From: an uncultured Clostridia bacterium
Lineage (GTDB): Bacteria > Bacillota > Clostridia > Oscillospirales > CAG-272
Direction of reading: 5' to 3'
Length of the DNA stretch: 22,912 nucleotides
Assembly (NCBI GenBank): GCA_937894775.1
Contig: CALAXC010000312.1
Location: forward strand, 1-22,912
Part shown: piece by piece, positions 7,080-15,710 of the stretch
How positions within the stretch are numbered: the stretch's first letter is position 1
How the letters are laid out: every line of letters starts with the position of its first letter
Made by a program: the position numbers and the translations under genes
Notes under the pieces: model-generated
What the model was told of the DNA's origin: nothing
The model's database searches: none
What the model saw: the letters and a program-made list of their open reading frames with translations, nothing else

Positions 7080-8153
7080 ATGATCAATTTTACAGTAGGC
7101 CCTGTTCAGGCTGATGAAATTGTCAGAGAAATAGGCGCAGAGCAGGTTCCTTATTTCAGAACAGCAGAGTTTTCAAAGGTAATGCTTGAAAACGAAGAAT
7201 TGATATTGAAATTTGCTAAAGCTCCTAAAAACTCGAGAACGGTTTTTATAACAGGCTCGGGTACGGCTTCAATGGAAGCTGCGGTAATAAATACTTTGAC
7301 GAGAAACGATAGAGTTCTTGTTGTCAACGGCGGAAGCTTCGGTCAACGGTTTGTCGATATACTTTCAGTACACAAAATAGAATATACCGAAATAAGGCTG
7401 AACGTTGGACAAGCTCTGAAAAAGGAAATGCTTGATAATTATAATGATTGCGGTTATACAGCATTTGCGGTGAATGTTGGAGAAACGTCAACGGGTGTTC
7501 ATTACGATATGGATATAATAGGCGATTTCTGTAAGAAAAACGGGGTTTTCCTTATAGTAGATGCCATCAGCTCATTTTTGGCGGATGATTTTGATATGGA
7601 AAAATACGGTGCCGATATTATGATAACAGGCTCTCAAAAGGCATTGGCGTGTCCTCCGGGAATTTCTATTATTGCGCTTTCTCCGAAAGCTCTTGCGAGA
7701 GTGAATGAAAGCGAAGCAGAATGTTTTTATCTTAACTTGAAATCTGCTCTTAAAGACGGAGAGCGAGGACAGACTCCTTTTACTCCCGCAGTTGGAATTC
7801 TTTTGCAGATAAATGCAAGACTTCGCTCAATAGATAAGGCTGGCGGAGCTTCCTTTGAAGTTGCGAAGACAGCGGCAAGAGCCGAATATTTCAGAAATGC
7901 TGTAAAGGAACTTCCTTTTACAGTTCCGTCTGAATCTATGTCAAATGCGGTAACGCCTTTGCATCCGCTTAATGCTTCAGCAAATGATATTTTCTTAACT
8001 CTTAAAGATGAGTATGGAATATGGGTGTGTCCAAACGGCGGTGCGCTTAAAGATGAAATATTCAGAGTCGGTCATATAGGCGAACTTAGTTTTGAGGATT
8101 ACGATAAACTTTTAGACGCATTGAAAGATATGCTTAAGAGAGGACTGTTATGA
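7080..8153 (+). CDS. PLP-dependent class V aminotransferase (PhnW/alanine-glyoxylate aminotransferase-like)
   Basis: A 357-residue fold-type I enzyme. It has the phosphate-binding loop TGSGTASMEA (58-67), Asp161 in IVDAISSF, and the PLP Schiff-base Lys187 in TGSQKALACPPG. The opening NFTVGPV matches the 2-aminoethylphosphonate:pyruvate and alanine:glyoxylate aminotransferase group. The ATG at 7080 follows AGAGG by 8 bp; an upstream in-frame ATG at 7023 would overlap the transferase gene and has no site. It overlaps the cytidylyltransferase-oxidoreductase gene by 4 bp (ATGA), so the two are probably made in step. No phosphonate-making genes (PepM, Ppd) are in the window. A role in aminating a small C2-C4 carbonyl compound, later CDP-activated, is inferred rather than shown. 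Confidence 0.88.
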   Translation: MINFTVGPVQADEIVREIGAEQVPYFRTAEFSKVMLENEELILKFAKAPKNSRTVFITGSGTASMEAAVINTLTRNDRVLVVNGGSFGQRFVDILSVHKIEYTEIRLNVGQALKKEMLDNYNDCGYTAFAVNVGETSTGVHYDMDIIGDFCKKNGVFLIVDAISSFLADDFDMEKYGADIMITGSQKALACPPGISIIALSPKALARVNESEAECFYLNLKSALKDGERGQTPFTPAVGILLQINARLRSIDKAGGASFEVAKTAARAEYFRNAVKELPFTVPSESMSNAVTPLHPLNASANDIFLTLKDEYGIWVCPNGGALKDEIFRVGHIGELSFEDYDKLLDALKDMLKRGLL

Positions 8154-9475
8154 TAAAGGTTATTACTTACGGTACCTATGATCTTCTGCATTACGGTCAT
8201 ATAAAGCTTTTGGAACGCGCAAAGGCTTTAGGTGATTATCTTATAGTCGGTATCACAAGCGATGACTATGATAAAGCACGCGGAAAGATCAACAATCAGC
8301 AAAGCCTTGTGGAACGTATTTCTGCAGTTATGGCGACAGGGCTTGTTGATGAGGTCATAGTAGAGGAATATGAAGGTCAGAAGATTGATGATATAAAAAG
8401 ATACGGTATAGATATCTTCACAGTTGGCTCAGATTGGAAGGGAACATTTGATTATCTCGGAGAGTTTTGCAAGGTAGTATATCTTGAAAGGACCGAAGGT
8501 ATATCAAGCTCCGAGCTCAGAGCAGAAAACCGAAGCTTGAAAATGGGAATTGTCGGTAATTCGCTCTTCTTAAATAAAGTTCTTAATGAATCTTGTTATG
8601 TAAACGGACTTGAGATAAATTCTGTGTATACCGATAATATATCAAATATGTCGGATAGCGTTAAAGGTGTTGAACATATATGTAAGAGCTTTGATGAGGT
8701 TTTGGAAAAAAGCGACGTTTTGTACATTTGCTCCGATCCCATGCTTCATTACGATCAGATAAAAAAAGCTTTTTTTGCAGGAAAGCATGTGCTTTGTGAA
8801 TCTCCGATAGCGGTAAAAAAAGATCAGCTTGAGGAACTCTTTTCGATCGCAAAAGAAAAGAAGCTTGTTTTGATGGAAGCGATAAAAACAGCTTACTCTA
8901 CCGCATATTCGAGATTGCTGTTGCTCTTGAAGAGCGGCAAAATAGGTGAGGTAGTGTCGGTGGATGCTACCTGCACAAGCATAAGAGATATGCTTACTTC
9001 GGGTATAGACTGTCATTATTGCCTTAATGAATGGGGTCCAACCGCAATGCTTCCTGTGTTTCATATTTTAGGAACAGATGTAAAAGAAAAATATAGCGTT
9101 GCAAAGTTTGACGAAAATGATAACGTGATATTTGCAAAGGTTGATTTTACTTTTGAAAACGCAACGGCGACTATAAAAATAGGCGACGGTGTAAAATCAG
9201 AGGGATCGTTGGTTATTTCGGGAACAAAGGGGTATGTATATGTTCCCGCACCTTGGTGGAATACCGAATATTTTGAAGTGAGATATGAAGATCCTAAAAA
9301 TAATAAACGCTATTTTTATCAGCTTGACGGAGAGGGAATAAGATACGAACTCGTCGCATTTGTCAAGGCTGTCGAGACGTCAAAGGATTATTCAAATATA
9401 CCGAGCGAGGTTTCTGCGGCTATTTGCGAGGTGTGTGAGGATTTTTACAGTAATAAGTCGATAAGAAGGATTTGA
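8150..9475 (+). CDS. Fusion: TagD-like cytidylyltransferase + Gfo/Idh/MocA-type oxidoreductase
   Basis: A 441-residue bifunctional protein. Residues 1-125 are a glycerol-3-phosphate cytidylyltransferase-like domain with GTYDLLHYGH (8-17, the HxGH motif), LIVGITSDD (31-39) and the late EGISSSELR (116-124). Residues 131-441 form a Gfo/Idh/MocA-like dehydrogenase with a GIVGNS dinucleotide loop (133-138), HVLCESPIAV (213-222) and LMEAIKTAYS (241-250). In most members the last-named loop reads EKP and its Lys takes part in catalysis; here Ser218 replaces it, so the second domain may be altered or lack redox activity. The gene starts within the stop of the aminotransferase. Together with the TagB/TagF-like gene it suggests synthesis and use of a CDP-linked small alcohol, possibly amino-substituted. 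Domain calls firm, substrate open. Confidence 0.9.
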   Translation: MIKVITYGTYDLLHYGHIKLLERAKALGDYLIVGITSDDYDKARGKINNQQSLVERISAVMATGLVDEVIVEEYEGQKIDDIKRYGIDIFTVGSDWKGTFDYLGEFCKVVYLERTEGISSSELRAENRSLKMGIVGNSLFLNKVLNESCYVNGLEINSVYTDNISNMSDSVKGVEHICKSFDEVLEKSDVLYICSDPMLHYDQIKKAFFAGKHVLCESPIAVKKDQLEELFSIAKEKKLVLMEAIKTAYSTAYSRLLLLLKSGKIGEVVSVDATCTSIRDMLTSGIDCHYCLNEWGPTAMLPVFHILGTDVKEKYSVAKFDENDNVIFAKVDFTFENATATIKIGDGVKSEGSLVISGTKGYVYVPAPWWNTEYFEVRYEDPKNNKRYFYQLDGEGIRYELVAFVKAVETSKDYSNIPSEVSAAICEVCEDFYSNKSIRRI

Positions 9476-9479
9476 AAAT

Positions 9480-10592
9480 ATGAAAATTTTGTTTGTTTCC
9501 AATACGGTAAAAACTTATTCGCTCGGATATAAAAACGATTTTTATCCGTTGCTTGAGTTGGGACATGAAATAGTATGGGCGGCTAATTTTAAGGATTTTA
9601 TAGGCGATAAAAATGAAGTTCCCGCCGAGATGAAGCAGATAGACATACAAAGCTATCCGTTTCATAGAAGTAATTGGCGCGCACTCAAAGCGCTTATTGC
9701 TATTCTTAAGGAAGATAAATATGATGCGGTAATATGCACAACTCCTATAGGCGGAGCTCTGGCAAGAATTGCAGCTAAAAAGACTAAGGTTCCAAAGGTA
9801 ATATATTCGGCGCACGGACTTCTTTTCTTTAAGGGCGCTCCACTTATAAACAGAACGATTTATAAATGGCAGGAACTTTTGATGTCGCATTGGACAGATG
9901 CTATCGTGACGATTACAGACGAGGATTTCGAGTCTGCAAAGAAGTTTAAGCTCAGAGGAAAAAATAATAAAAACGTATTTCTTGTTCACGGAGCGGGAGT
10001 TGATACTAAAATATCTCTTTCTTCCACGCGTGAGGATAAACGCGCAGAGCTTGGACTCGCCCCCGATGATTTTGCAATATGCTCAGCAGGCTTTTTGAAT
10101 AAAAATAAGAATAACGCTGTTGTGGTACGTGCAATAGGGGTACTTAACGATAAGCATATAAAGTATCTTATTTGCGGAGAAGGAGATGAAAAAGCTCCCC
10201 TCGAAAAGCTTGCAAGCGATCTCGGTATTTCCGAGCAGATAATCTTTTTAGGCTTCAGAACCGATATGCAGGACGTTATGAACGCATCAGATGCTTTTGC
10301 GATGCCTTCATTCAGAGAGGGTCTACCGAGAGCATTACTTGAGGCTATGAATCTTGGTTTGCCGTGTATAGGCTCTGATACAAGAGGTATAAGAGAGCTT
10401 ATCGGCGCTGAAAATTCTAAATGTCTTTGCAAGCCCAACGATCATTTGGCTTATGCAGAGGCTATTAAGACGGTAAAGGAAGATAGGGATTACGTTGCTT
10501 CTCTTATTGAAAGAAATAAAAAAGAGGTATTAAAATATACTTCTGACAAAGTAAGAGAAGAGCTTTTGGAAATATATAAAAAAATTTTGTGA
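9480..10592 (+). CDS. Glycosyltransferase family 4
   Basis: A 370-residue GT-B retaining transferase adding a sugar to the lipid-linked repeat unit. The N-terminal acceptor domain starts MKILFVSNTVKTYSLGY. The C-terminal domain has the linker YSAHGLLF, GFRTDM and the donor-binding EX7E motif EGLPRALLE (E280, E288). The pattern at the start and around SAHGL resembles capsular GT4 enzymes of the EpsD/Cps type. It begins 4 bp after the previous stop with AGAAGGA upstream. It is the first of three consecutive GT4 genes that differ strongly in their acceptor halves, as expected if each makes a different linkage. The sugar is not predictable. Confidence 0.92.
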   Translation: MKILFVSNTVKTYSLGYKNDFYPLLELGHEIVWAANFKDFIGDKNEVPAEMKQIDIQSYPFHRSNWRALKALIAILKEDKYDAVICTTPIGGALARIAAKKTKVPKVIYSAHGLLFFKGAPLINRTIYKWQELLMSHWTDAIVTITDEDFESAKKFKLRGKNNKNVFLVHGAGVDTKISLSSTREDKRAELGLAPDDFAICSAGFLNKNKNNAVVVRAIGVLNDKHIKYLICGEGDEKAPLEKLASDLGISEQIIFLGFRTDMQDVMNASDAFAMPSFREGLPRALLEAMNLGLPCIGSDTRGIRELIGAENSKCLCKPNDHLAYAEAIKTVKEDRDYVASLIERNKKEVLKYTSDKVREELLEIYKKIL

Positions 10593-10605
10593 TCGGAGAA
10601 GACTG

Positions 10606-11655
10606 ATGAAAATTTTGATGGTTTTGAGCTCAAGTAGATTTTCGGGAGCTGAAAACGTGGTTTGCCAGATAATAAATATGTTCCGCAATAATACCGAGTT
10701 GAAGTTTGTTTATTGTTCTTGCGACGGAGAAATAGCAAAAACACTTGCGGAAAAAAATATTGCGTTCGCACCTATGAGCGATATAGATCCTAAAGAGCTT
10801 AAAAGAGTCATATCCGAAGTTAAGCCCGAAATTATTCACGCCCACGATATGAGAGCGAGTTTTGTTGCGGCAAGAGCTTGCGGAAAAATACCTATGATAT
10901 CGCATATTCACAATAATGCTTTTGATGCAAGAAAAATAACGCCAAAGTCGGTAGCTTATCTTTATGCCGCAAAAAAAGCAAAGCATATTTTTTGGGTGTC
11001 TAACAGCTCGCTTGAAGGATATATCTTCCGTAAATCTGTTGCGAAAAAAAGCGATGTGCTTTATAATATCATAGACGTGAACGAGCTTTATCAAAGAATG
11101 CTCAGCGATAGCGAAGAATATAGCTACGATATAATATATCTCGGCAGACTTTCTTATCCTAAAAATCCGCAAAGACTTATGGCGGTTTTTTCAAAGGTCA
11201 TCGCAAAAAAGCCTGACGTAAAAATAGCAGTAGTCGGTACGGGTGAACTTGAAGCTGAAACGAAGGCGCTTGCGAAAGAATTTGGCATAGAAGAAAATAT
11301 TGATTTTCTCGGATTTCGTTCTAATCCTTCAAAAATACTTCATTCCTCTAAGGTTATGATAATGACGTCAAGATGGGAGGGAACTCCTATGTGCGCTCTT
11401 GAAGCTATGGCACTTAAGGTTCCGATAATAAGTACTCCTGTCGATGGCTTGAAGGATCTTGTTATCAACGGTGAAACGGGATATTTGAGCGATAATGATG
11501 ACGAGCTTGCCGACAGAATAGTAGAAGTTATAAATAATAAAGAGCTTCACGAAAGGTTGTCTGCGAATATATATGAAAAAGCATTGAAATATAATGATGT
11601 AGAGATCTACAGTAACCGTATATATAACGAGTATAAAAAAGTGAAAGGTAATTGA
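10606..11655 (+). CDS. Glycosyltransferase family 4
   Basis: A 349-residue GT-B transferase. The N-terminal domain has the FSGAEN loop (about 12-17) and IIHAHD; the C-terminal domain has IIYLGRLSYPKNP, VGTGELE and EX7E as EGTPMCALE (E258, E266). The start is supported by CGGAGAA shortly upstream. A 13-bp gap precedes it and a 3-bp gap follows, in line with one transcript. It is less typical in the middle (HIFWVSNSSLEG) than its neighbour at 11659. Confidence 0.92.
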   Translation: MKILMVLSSSRFSGAENVVCQIINMFRNNTELKFVYCSCDGEIAKTLAEKNIAFAPMSDIDPKELKRVISEVKPEIIHAHDMRASFVAARACGKIPMISHIHNNAFDARKITPKSVAYLYAAKKAKHIFWVSNSSLEGYIFRKSVAKKSDVLYNIIDVNELYQRMLSDSEEYSYDIIYLGRLSYPKNPQRLMAVFSKVIAKKPDVKIAVVGTGELEAETKALAKEFGIEENIDFLGFRSNPSKILHSSKVMIMTSRWEGTPMCALEAMALKVPIISTPVDGLKDLVINGETGYLSDNDDELADRIVEVINNKELHERLSANIYEKALKYNDVEIYSNRIYNEYKKVKGN

Positions 11656-11658
11656 TAA

Positions 11659-12726
11659 ATGAAGATAATGCAGATAATTCCAAGCTTTGCATTTGGCGGC
11701 GCAGAGGTAATGTGTGAAAATCTTGTATATTCCTTGATAGAGCTTGGAAACACTGTTGAGGTAGTCAGCCTTTTTTCCTCGCATACACCTATAAGCGAGC
11801 GTATGGAAGAAAGAGGCGTTAATATAGTTTATCTTGATAAAAAACCGGGATTTGATTTTTCGGTTATTTCAAAACTCAAAAAAGAAATAAAAAAATTTGC
11901 ACCCGATGCCGTACACGTGCACCTTAATGCTATAAAATACGCAGGCCTTGCGGTAAAGAAGACAAAAGTGAAAAAATGCGTATATACAGTTCATAATATA
12001 GCGGAGAAGGATGCTTCGGGATTTTCGCGAAAGCTTAATGCGATCTTCTTTAAAAAGAAATGGGTTCAGCCCGTGGCACTGAGCGAAACGGTGAAGGAGA
12101 GTGTTTCAAGATTGTACGAAATAGAGCTTGAAAGTATCCCTTCCGTTTACAACGGTATAGATCTTGAAAAGTGTAGAGTTAAAGGAAATTATAAACTTGG
12201 AGATCCAATAAAGCTAATACACATAGGAAGATTCTTTGAACAAAAAAATCATAAAGGTATGCTGGAGATTTTTGCAAAGTTAAAGCAAAGTTATCCGAAA
12301 ATTTGTCTGCAGCTCGTCGGTGACGGAGAATTAAAGTCGGAAATGGAAGCATATGCAGAAGAACTCGGAATAAAGGATTCTGTTGAGTTTATGGGCGCTA
12401 AGGCTAATGTTCACGAGTTTTTGAGTGAGGCTGATATTTTTATACTTCCGTCAATATATGAGGGAATGCCGATAACACTTATCGAAGCGATGGGAAGCGG
12501 AATGCCGATAGTTGCTACGGCTGTCGGAGGAGTTCCCGATATGCTTTCTCATAATGAAAGTGCAATGCTTGTAAAATGTGACACAGATAGCATTTATGAT
12601 GCCTGCGTCGAGCTTTTGGAAAGCGAAGAGAAAAGAGCGGCACTCGGAAAAGCCGCACTTGGTCGGAGTGAACGTTTTTCGTCAAAATATATGGCTGAAA
12701 AATATTGTGAAATATATAATTCTTAA
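11659..12726 (+). CDS. Glycosyltransferase family 4
   Basis: A 355-residue GT-B transferase with FAFGGAEVM (10-18), VHVHLN, VYTVHN, LIHIGRFFEQKNH, LVGDGELK and EX7E as EGMPITLIE (E268, E276). All core motifs are intact. It is the most canonical GT4 of the three. It begins 3 bp after the stop of the previous gene with AAAGG 10 bp before the ATG. Confidence 0.93.
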   Translation: MKIMQIIPSFAFGGAEVMCENLVYSLIELGNTVEVVSLFSSHTPISERMEERGVNIVYLDKKPGFDFSVISKLKKEIKKFAPDAVHVHLNAIKYAGLAVKKTKVKKCVYTVHNIAEKDASGFSRKLNAIFFKKKWVQPVALSETVKESVSRLYEIELESIPSVYNGIDLEKCRVKGNYKLGDPIKLIHIGRFFEQKNHKGMLEIFAKLKQSYPKICLQLVGDGELKSEMEAYAEELGIKDSVEFMGAKANVHEFLSEADIFILPSIYEGMPITLIEAMGSGMPIVATAVGGVPDMLSHNESAMLVKCDTDSIYDACVELLESEEKRAALGKAALGRSERFSSKYMAEKYCEIYNS

Positions 12727-12756
12727 ATCTGAAGTTATTGTTTAAGAGAGAATTTT

Positions 12757-13791
12757 ATGTTAGTTTATATATGTAATTTTTTATCTGTTCCGATATACGG
12801 AAAATTGATAAAAAGCAAAAAATTGTTAGTGGCGATAATATCATTACAGACGTTCTTGATATTTTCTTTAAATTTCAGACCGTTGACTGGAGATTTGATA
12901 ACATATGAGCGTTATTACAGTTATTTTAGCTCATTTTCTTTTTCAAATATTCTACAAGGATCTTCACTTTTTTCGGGACCTTTAGGCTTTGAATTTGGTT
13001 ACGTTTTATCGAATTGGATCTTTGGACGGATTGGATTAAGCTTTGATGCTTTTATGCTCTTATATTACGCAGTGTGTGTTTTCTGTGTATCTCGTTTTAT
13101 TTATAAATATTCCGATGATATACCGATGAGTTTTATGATATTTATTTCACTCGGCGCCTTTGTAACGATGTTCGGTATATTGCGTCAGTCCTTGGGACTT
13201 GCTATATTTTTGTTTGCAATTCCGAGCATAAAGAAAAAGCATTTCATAAGATTTTTGCTTTTGCTATTATTGGCATCTTTGTTTCATAAAACACTTTTGC
13301 TCGCATTTCCGTTATATTTTCTTGATAGGATAAGAGTGAAGAGAAGTACGTATTTCAAAATGATAATTTGCAGCTTTTTGATAATTGCTGTAACACCGAT
13401 ACTGTCAAATCTTTTGGTAAAAGTAATGGCGATGTTCGGTAAGAATTATTCTTCAACGGGCTTTGAATGGAATAATATGTATCTTGTTATACTTTTCCTG
13501 ACAGTTTTTGTTGCATTGTTTTATGATTTTGAAAATGATCAAAATGATAACGTATTTCACTGGGGATTTATATTTGCACTTTTAATTCAGTCGCTTACTT
13601 TTTATTACCCGGTATTTTCAAGAATATCAAACGCGATATTTATGAATTTTACTTGTATAGTTTTAGCCAAGGCATTTCAGATGAAAGGCAGAGAGCTGAT
13701 TTTCAGAGCACCGTTGCGTCTTGCGATGATAGGTGGACTTTTAGTGCTTTTTGTGGTTTCTTTGCGCGGTACGTCATTGATTTCGCCTTGA
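12757..13791 (+). CDS. EpsG-family polysaccharide polymerase (Wzy-like)
   Basis: A 344-residue integral membrane protein with roughly ten hydrophobic segments. It shows EpsG-family traits: an early RPLTGDLITYERYYSYF loop, EFGYVLSNWIF, then ILRQSLGLAIFLFA and LASLFHKTLLLAFPLYF. In this family the protein joins lipid-linked repeat units on the outer membrane face. Sequence is poorly conserved among such polymerases; order of motifs and location between transferases and a flippase support the call. AAGAGAG lies 6 bp before the ATG. From here to the end of the operon the DNA is visibly more AT-rich and uses more TTA leucine codons, as often seen for serotype-specific polymerase/flippase segments. 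Confidence 0.83.
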   Translation: MLVYICNFLSVPIYGKLIKSKKLLVAIISLQTFLIFSLNFRPLTGDLITYERYYSYFSSFSFSNILQGSSLFSGPLGFEFGYVLSNWIFGRIGLSFDAFMLLYYAVCVFCVSRFIYKYSDDIPMSFMIFISLGAFVTMFGILRQSLGLAIFLFAIPSIKKKHFIRFLLLLLLASLFHKTLLLAFPLYFLDRIRVKRSTYFKMIICSFLIIAVTPILSNLLVKVMAMFGKNYSSTGFEWNNMYLVILFLTVFVALFYDFENDQNDNVFHWGFIFALLIQSLTFYYPVFSRISNAIFMNFTCIVLAKAFQMKGRELIFRAPLRLAMIGGLLVLFVVSLRGTSLISP

Positions 13792-13819
13792 TAATTGATG
13801 TGATAAGGAGTGATAATAA

Positions 13820-14578
13820 ATGATACCAAAGAAGATACATTATTGTTGGTTTGGGGGTAATCCTTTGCCGGAGCTTGCAATAAAATGTATAGAGAGTTGG
13901 AAAAAATACTGTCCTGATTATGAGATTATAGAGTGGAATGAATCCAATTTTGATGTAAATGCTCTAAAATATACTAAAGAAGCATATGAAAACAAAAAGA
14001 TGGCATTTGTTTCGGATGTGGCCAGAATGTATGCTTTGGTTAATATCGGTGGTATATATATGGATACAGATGTAGAGCTTGTAAAAAGTATAGATGATCT
14101 TTTGGAGTATACTGCGATTACGGGATTTGAAACTAATAACAGCTTGCAGACTGCGTTTTTGGCATCGGAAAAAGGGAATAAAGCTTTTAAAGAATTTCTT
14201 GATAGCTATAATGAAATTCCTTTTGTTTTTCCGGACGGAAGTTATAATATGTTACCAAATGTTGACAGATTGTATGCGTTTTGTGTACAAAAAGGGTTAG
14301 TGTCGGATGAAAATTTGATGCAAAATATAGATAGTATCACAGTCTTTCCAAAAGATTTCTTTTCACCGAAGGATGTTAGAACAAGAAAAGTTTTTGCTAC
14401 GGATAATACTTATGCGATACATCATTTTGACGGTTCATGGCTTTCTGAACAGGATAGATATATGAAGGACTTGAGAGATAAAGGCTATCCTAATAAAATA
14501 GCACGGTTGATTGCTATAATAAAGTATGAGGGCTTTAAATCTGGGGTGAAGAAAATCTTTGCTTTTATAAAAAGATAA
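13820..14578 (+). CDS. Glycosyltransferase family 32 (DXD sugar-binding, OCH1-like)
   Basis: A 252-residue GT-A-type transferase. It starts MIPKKIHYCWFGGNPLP and has CIESWKKYCPDYEIIEWNE, AFVSDVARMYAL and the metal-binding DXD motif in GGIYMDTDVEL (D82, D84), which together define the GT32 sugar-binding region. The family typically adds hexoses to polysaccharide side chains. AAGGAG lies 9 bp upstream. It is followed after 17 bp by the GT2 gene. Confidence 0.93.
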   Translation: MIPKKIHYCWFGGNPLPELAIKCIESWKKYCPDYEIIEWNESNFDVNALKYTKEAYENKKMAFVSDVARMYALVNIGGIYMDTDVELVKSIDDLLEYTAITGFETNNSLQTAFLASEKGNKAFKEFLDSYNEIPFVFPDGSYNMLPNVDRLYAFCVQKGLVSDENLMQNIDSITVFPKDFFSPKDVRTRKVFATDNTYAIHHFDGSWLSEQDRYMKDLRDKGYPNKIARLIAIIKYEGFKSGVKKIFAFIKR

Positions 14579-14595
14579 TTAAAGGATATAAAAAT

Positions 14596-15684
14596 ATGAG
14601 TTACAGTATAGGAAGAATAGTAAAAGCAGTATGCAGACGGTTGAAAATTAATAGAGCATTGGCGCTTTTTGTACCACATAAATATATTACGGTAACGAAA
14701 GATAGTGTAGAAGATGCTAAAGCTTTTTTGAATGATTTTTCGAGAGATCCTAAAACCAGTTGTGTCTATTTAAATAATGTTGATCCACAAGTCGATCTGC
14801 ACATAGTCATACCTGCTTATAACGTTGAAAAATATATATGCCAATGTCTTGATTCTATAGTAACACCTCCTAAAAAAATATCCTATATTCTTACGGTTGT
14901 AAATGATGGTTCAACCGATATGACGGGAGAGCTTTTGCAAAAATACTCTAATATAGAGCAGGTCGAGATAATTACACAAGAAAACAAAGGCTTTTCGGGT
15001 GCTCGAAATACAGGGTTAGCTAATATAAAAGGCAGATATCTTTGTTTTGTTGATTCCGATGACTGGATAGAGTGGAATGTTCTTGAAAAAATGGTGCTTG
15101 AGGCTGATGCGCGTAAGGCGGATATGATAGAGGCAGGTTTCTATATAGTTGATGAGGATGGAAATATTGGCAGAGAGGTCAAGAGTGATCCTAATAGATT
15201 TAAAGGTTTTCCTTGGGGAAAGGTCTATGTTTCGGAAAAATTTAAAAATGTGGTTTTTCCTGAAAGATATTGGTATGAGGATTCAATAATAGAGCAAATT
15301 TTATTTGAAACGCTTCCTAATAAAATTGCGTTGCCTGAATCGGTTTATTATTATAGACAGAGAAGTAACAGTATAACAAAGACCAGCAGGGGAAAAAATA
15401 AATCAATAGATTCTATGTGGATACTTCTTGCCTTGCATAAGGATAGAGAAAAGCTCGGGATAGATAAAACTCAAGTGTATTATGAATACGTTCTTCGACA
15501 TATTCATTTGAGCTTCTCGAGAATAGCATATCAAAACAAAGCGATAAAAGAAAAATGTTTTATAGTTTTCAGTGATTTCGTGAATACAGAATTTCCGGAA
15601 TTTTATACCGAAAGTAAAGAAATGAAAAAACTTGAAAAGTATCTTAGAAACGGTGATTTTGGCAAGTTTTTGATATCTTTGTAA
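14596..15684 (+). CDS. Glycosyltransferase family 2
   Basis: A 362-residue protein with a GT-A domain at residues 68-300: HIVIPAYNVEKYI, the nucleotide-binding VVNDGSTD (101-108), GFSGARNTG and DSDDW (D153-W157). Before it is a 65-residue extension that is not part of the usual GT2 domain. After the catalytic core come helical segments rich in Lys and aromatic residues. It adds one sugar of the repeat unit from a nucleotide donor. AAAGGA precedes the ATG. Confidence 0.93.
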   Translation: MSYSIGRIVKAVCRRLKINRALALFVPHKYITVTKDSVEDAKAFLNDFSRDPKTSCVYLNNVDPQVDLHIVIPAYNVEKYICQCLDSIVTPPKKISYILTVVNDGSTDMTGELLQKYSNIEQVEIITQENKGFSGARNTGLANIKGRYLCFVDSDDWIEWNVLEKMVLEADARKADMIEAGFYIVDEDGNIGREVKSDPNRFKGFPWGKVYVSEKFKNVVFPERYWYEDSIIEQILFETLPNKIALPESVYYYRQRSNSITKTSRGKNKSIDSMWILLALHKDREKLGIDKTQVYYEYVLRHIHLSFSRIAYQNKAIKEKCFIVFSDFVNTEFPEFYTESKEMKKLEKYLRNGDFGKFLISL

Positions 15685-15710
15685 TAATAGTTTTAAGAGG
15701 TTGAATTGGG

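Noticed and set aside
9986..10438. Minus-strand open frame inside a GT4 gene
   Set aside because: The plus strand carries all GT4 motifs; the opposite frame is Ser/Pro-rich chance sequence.
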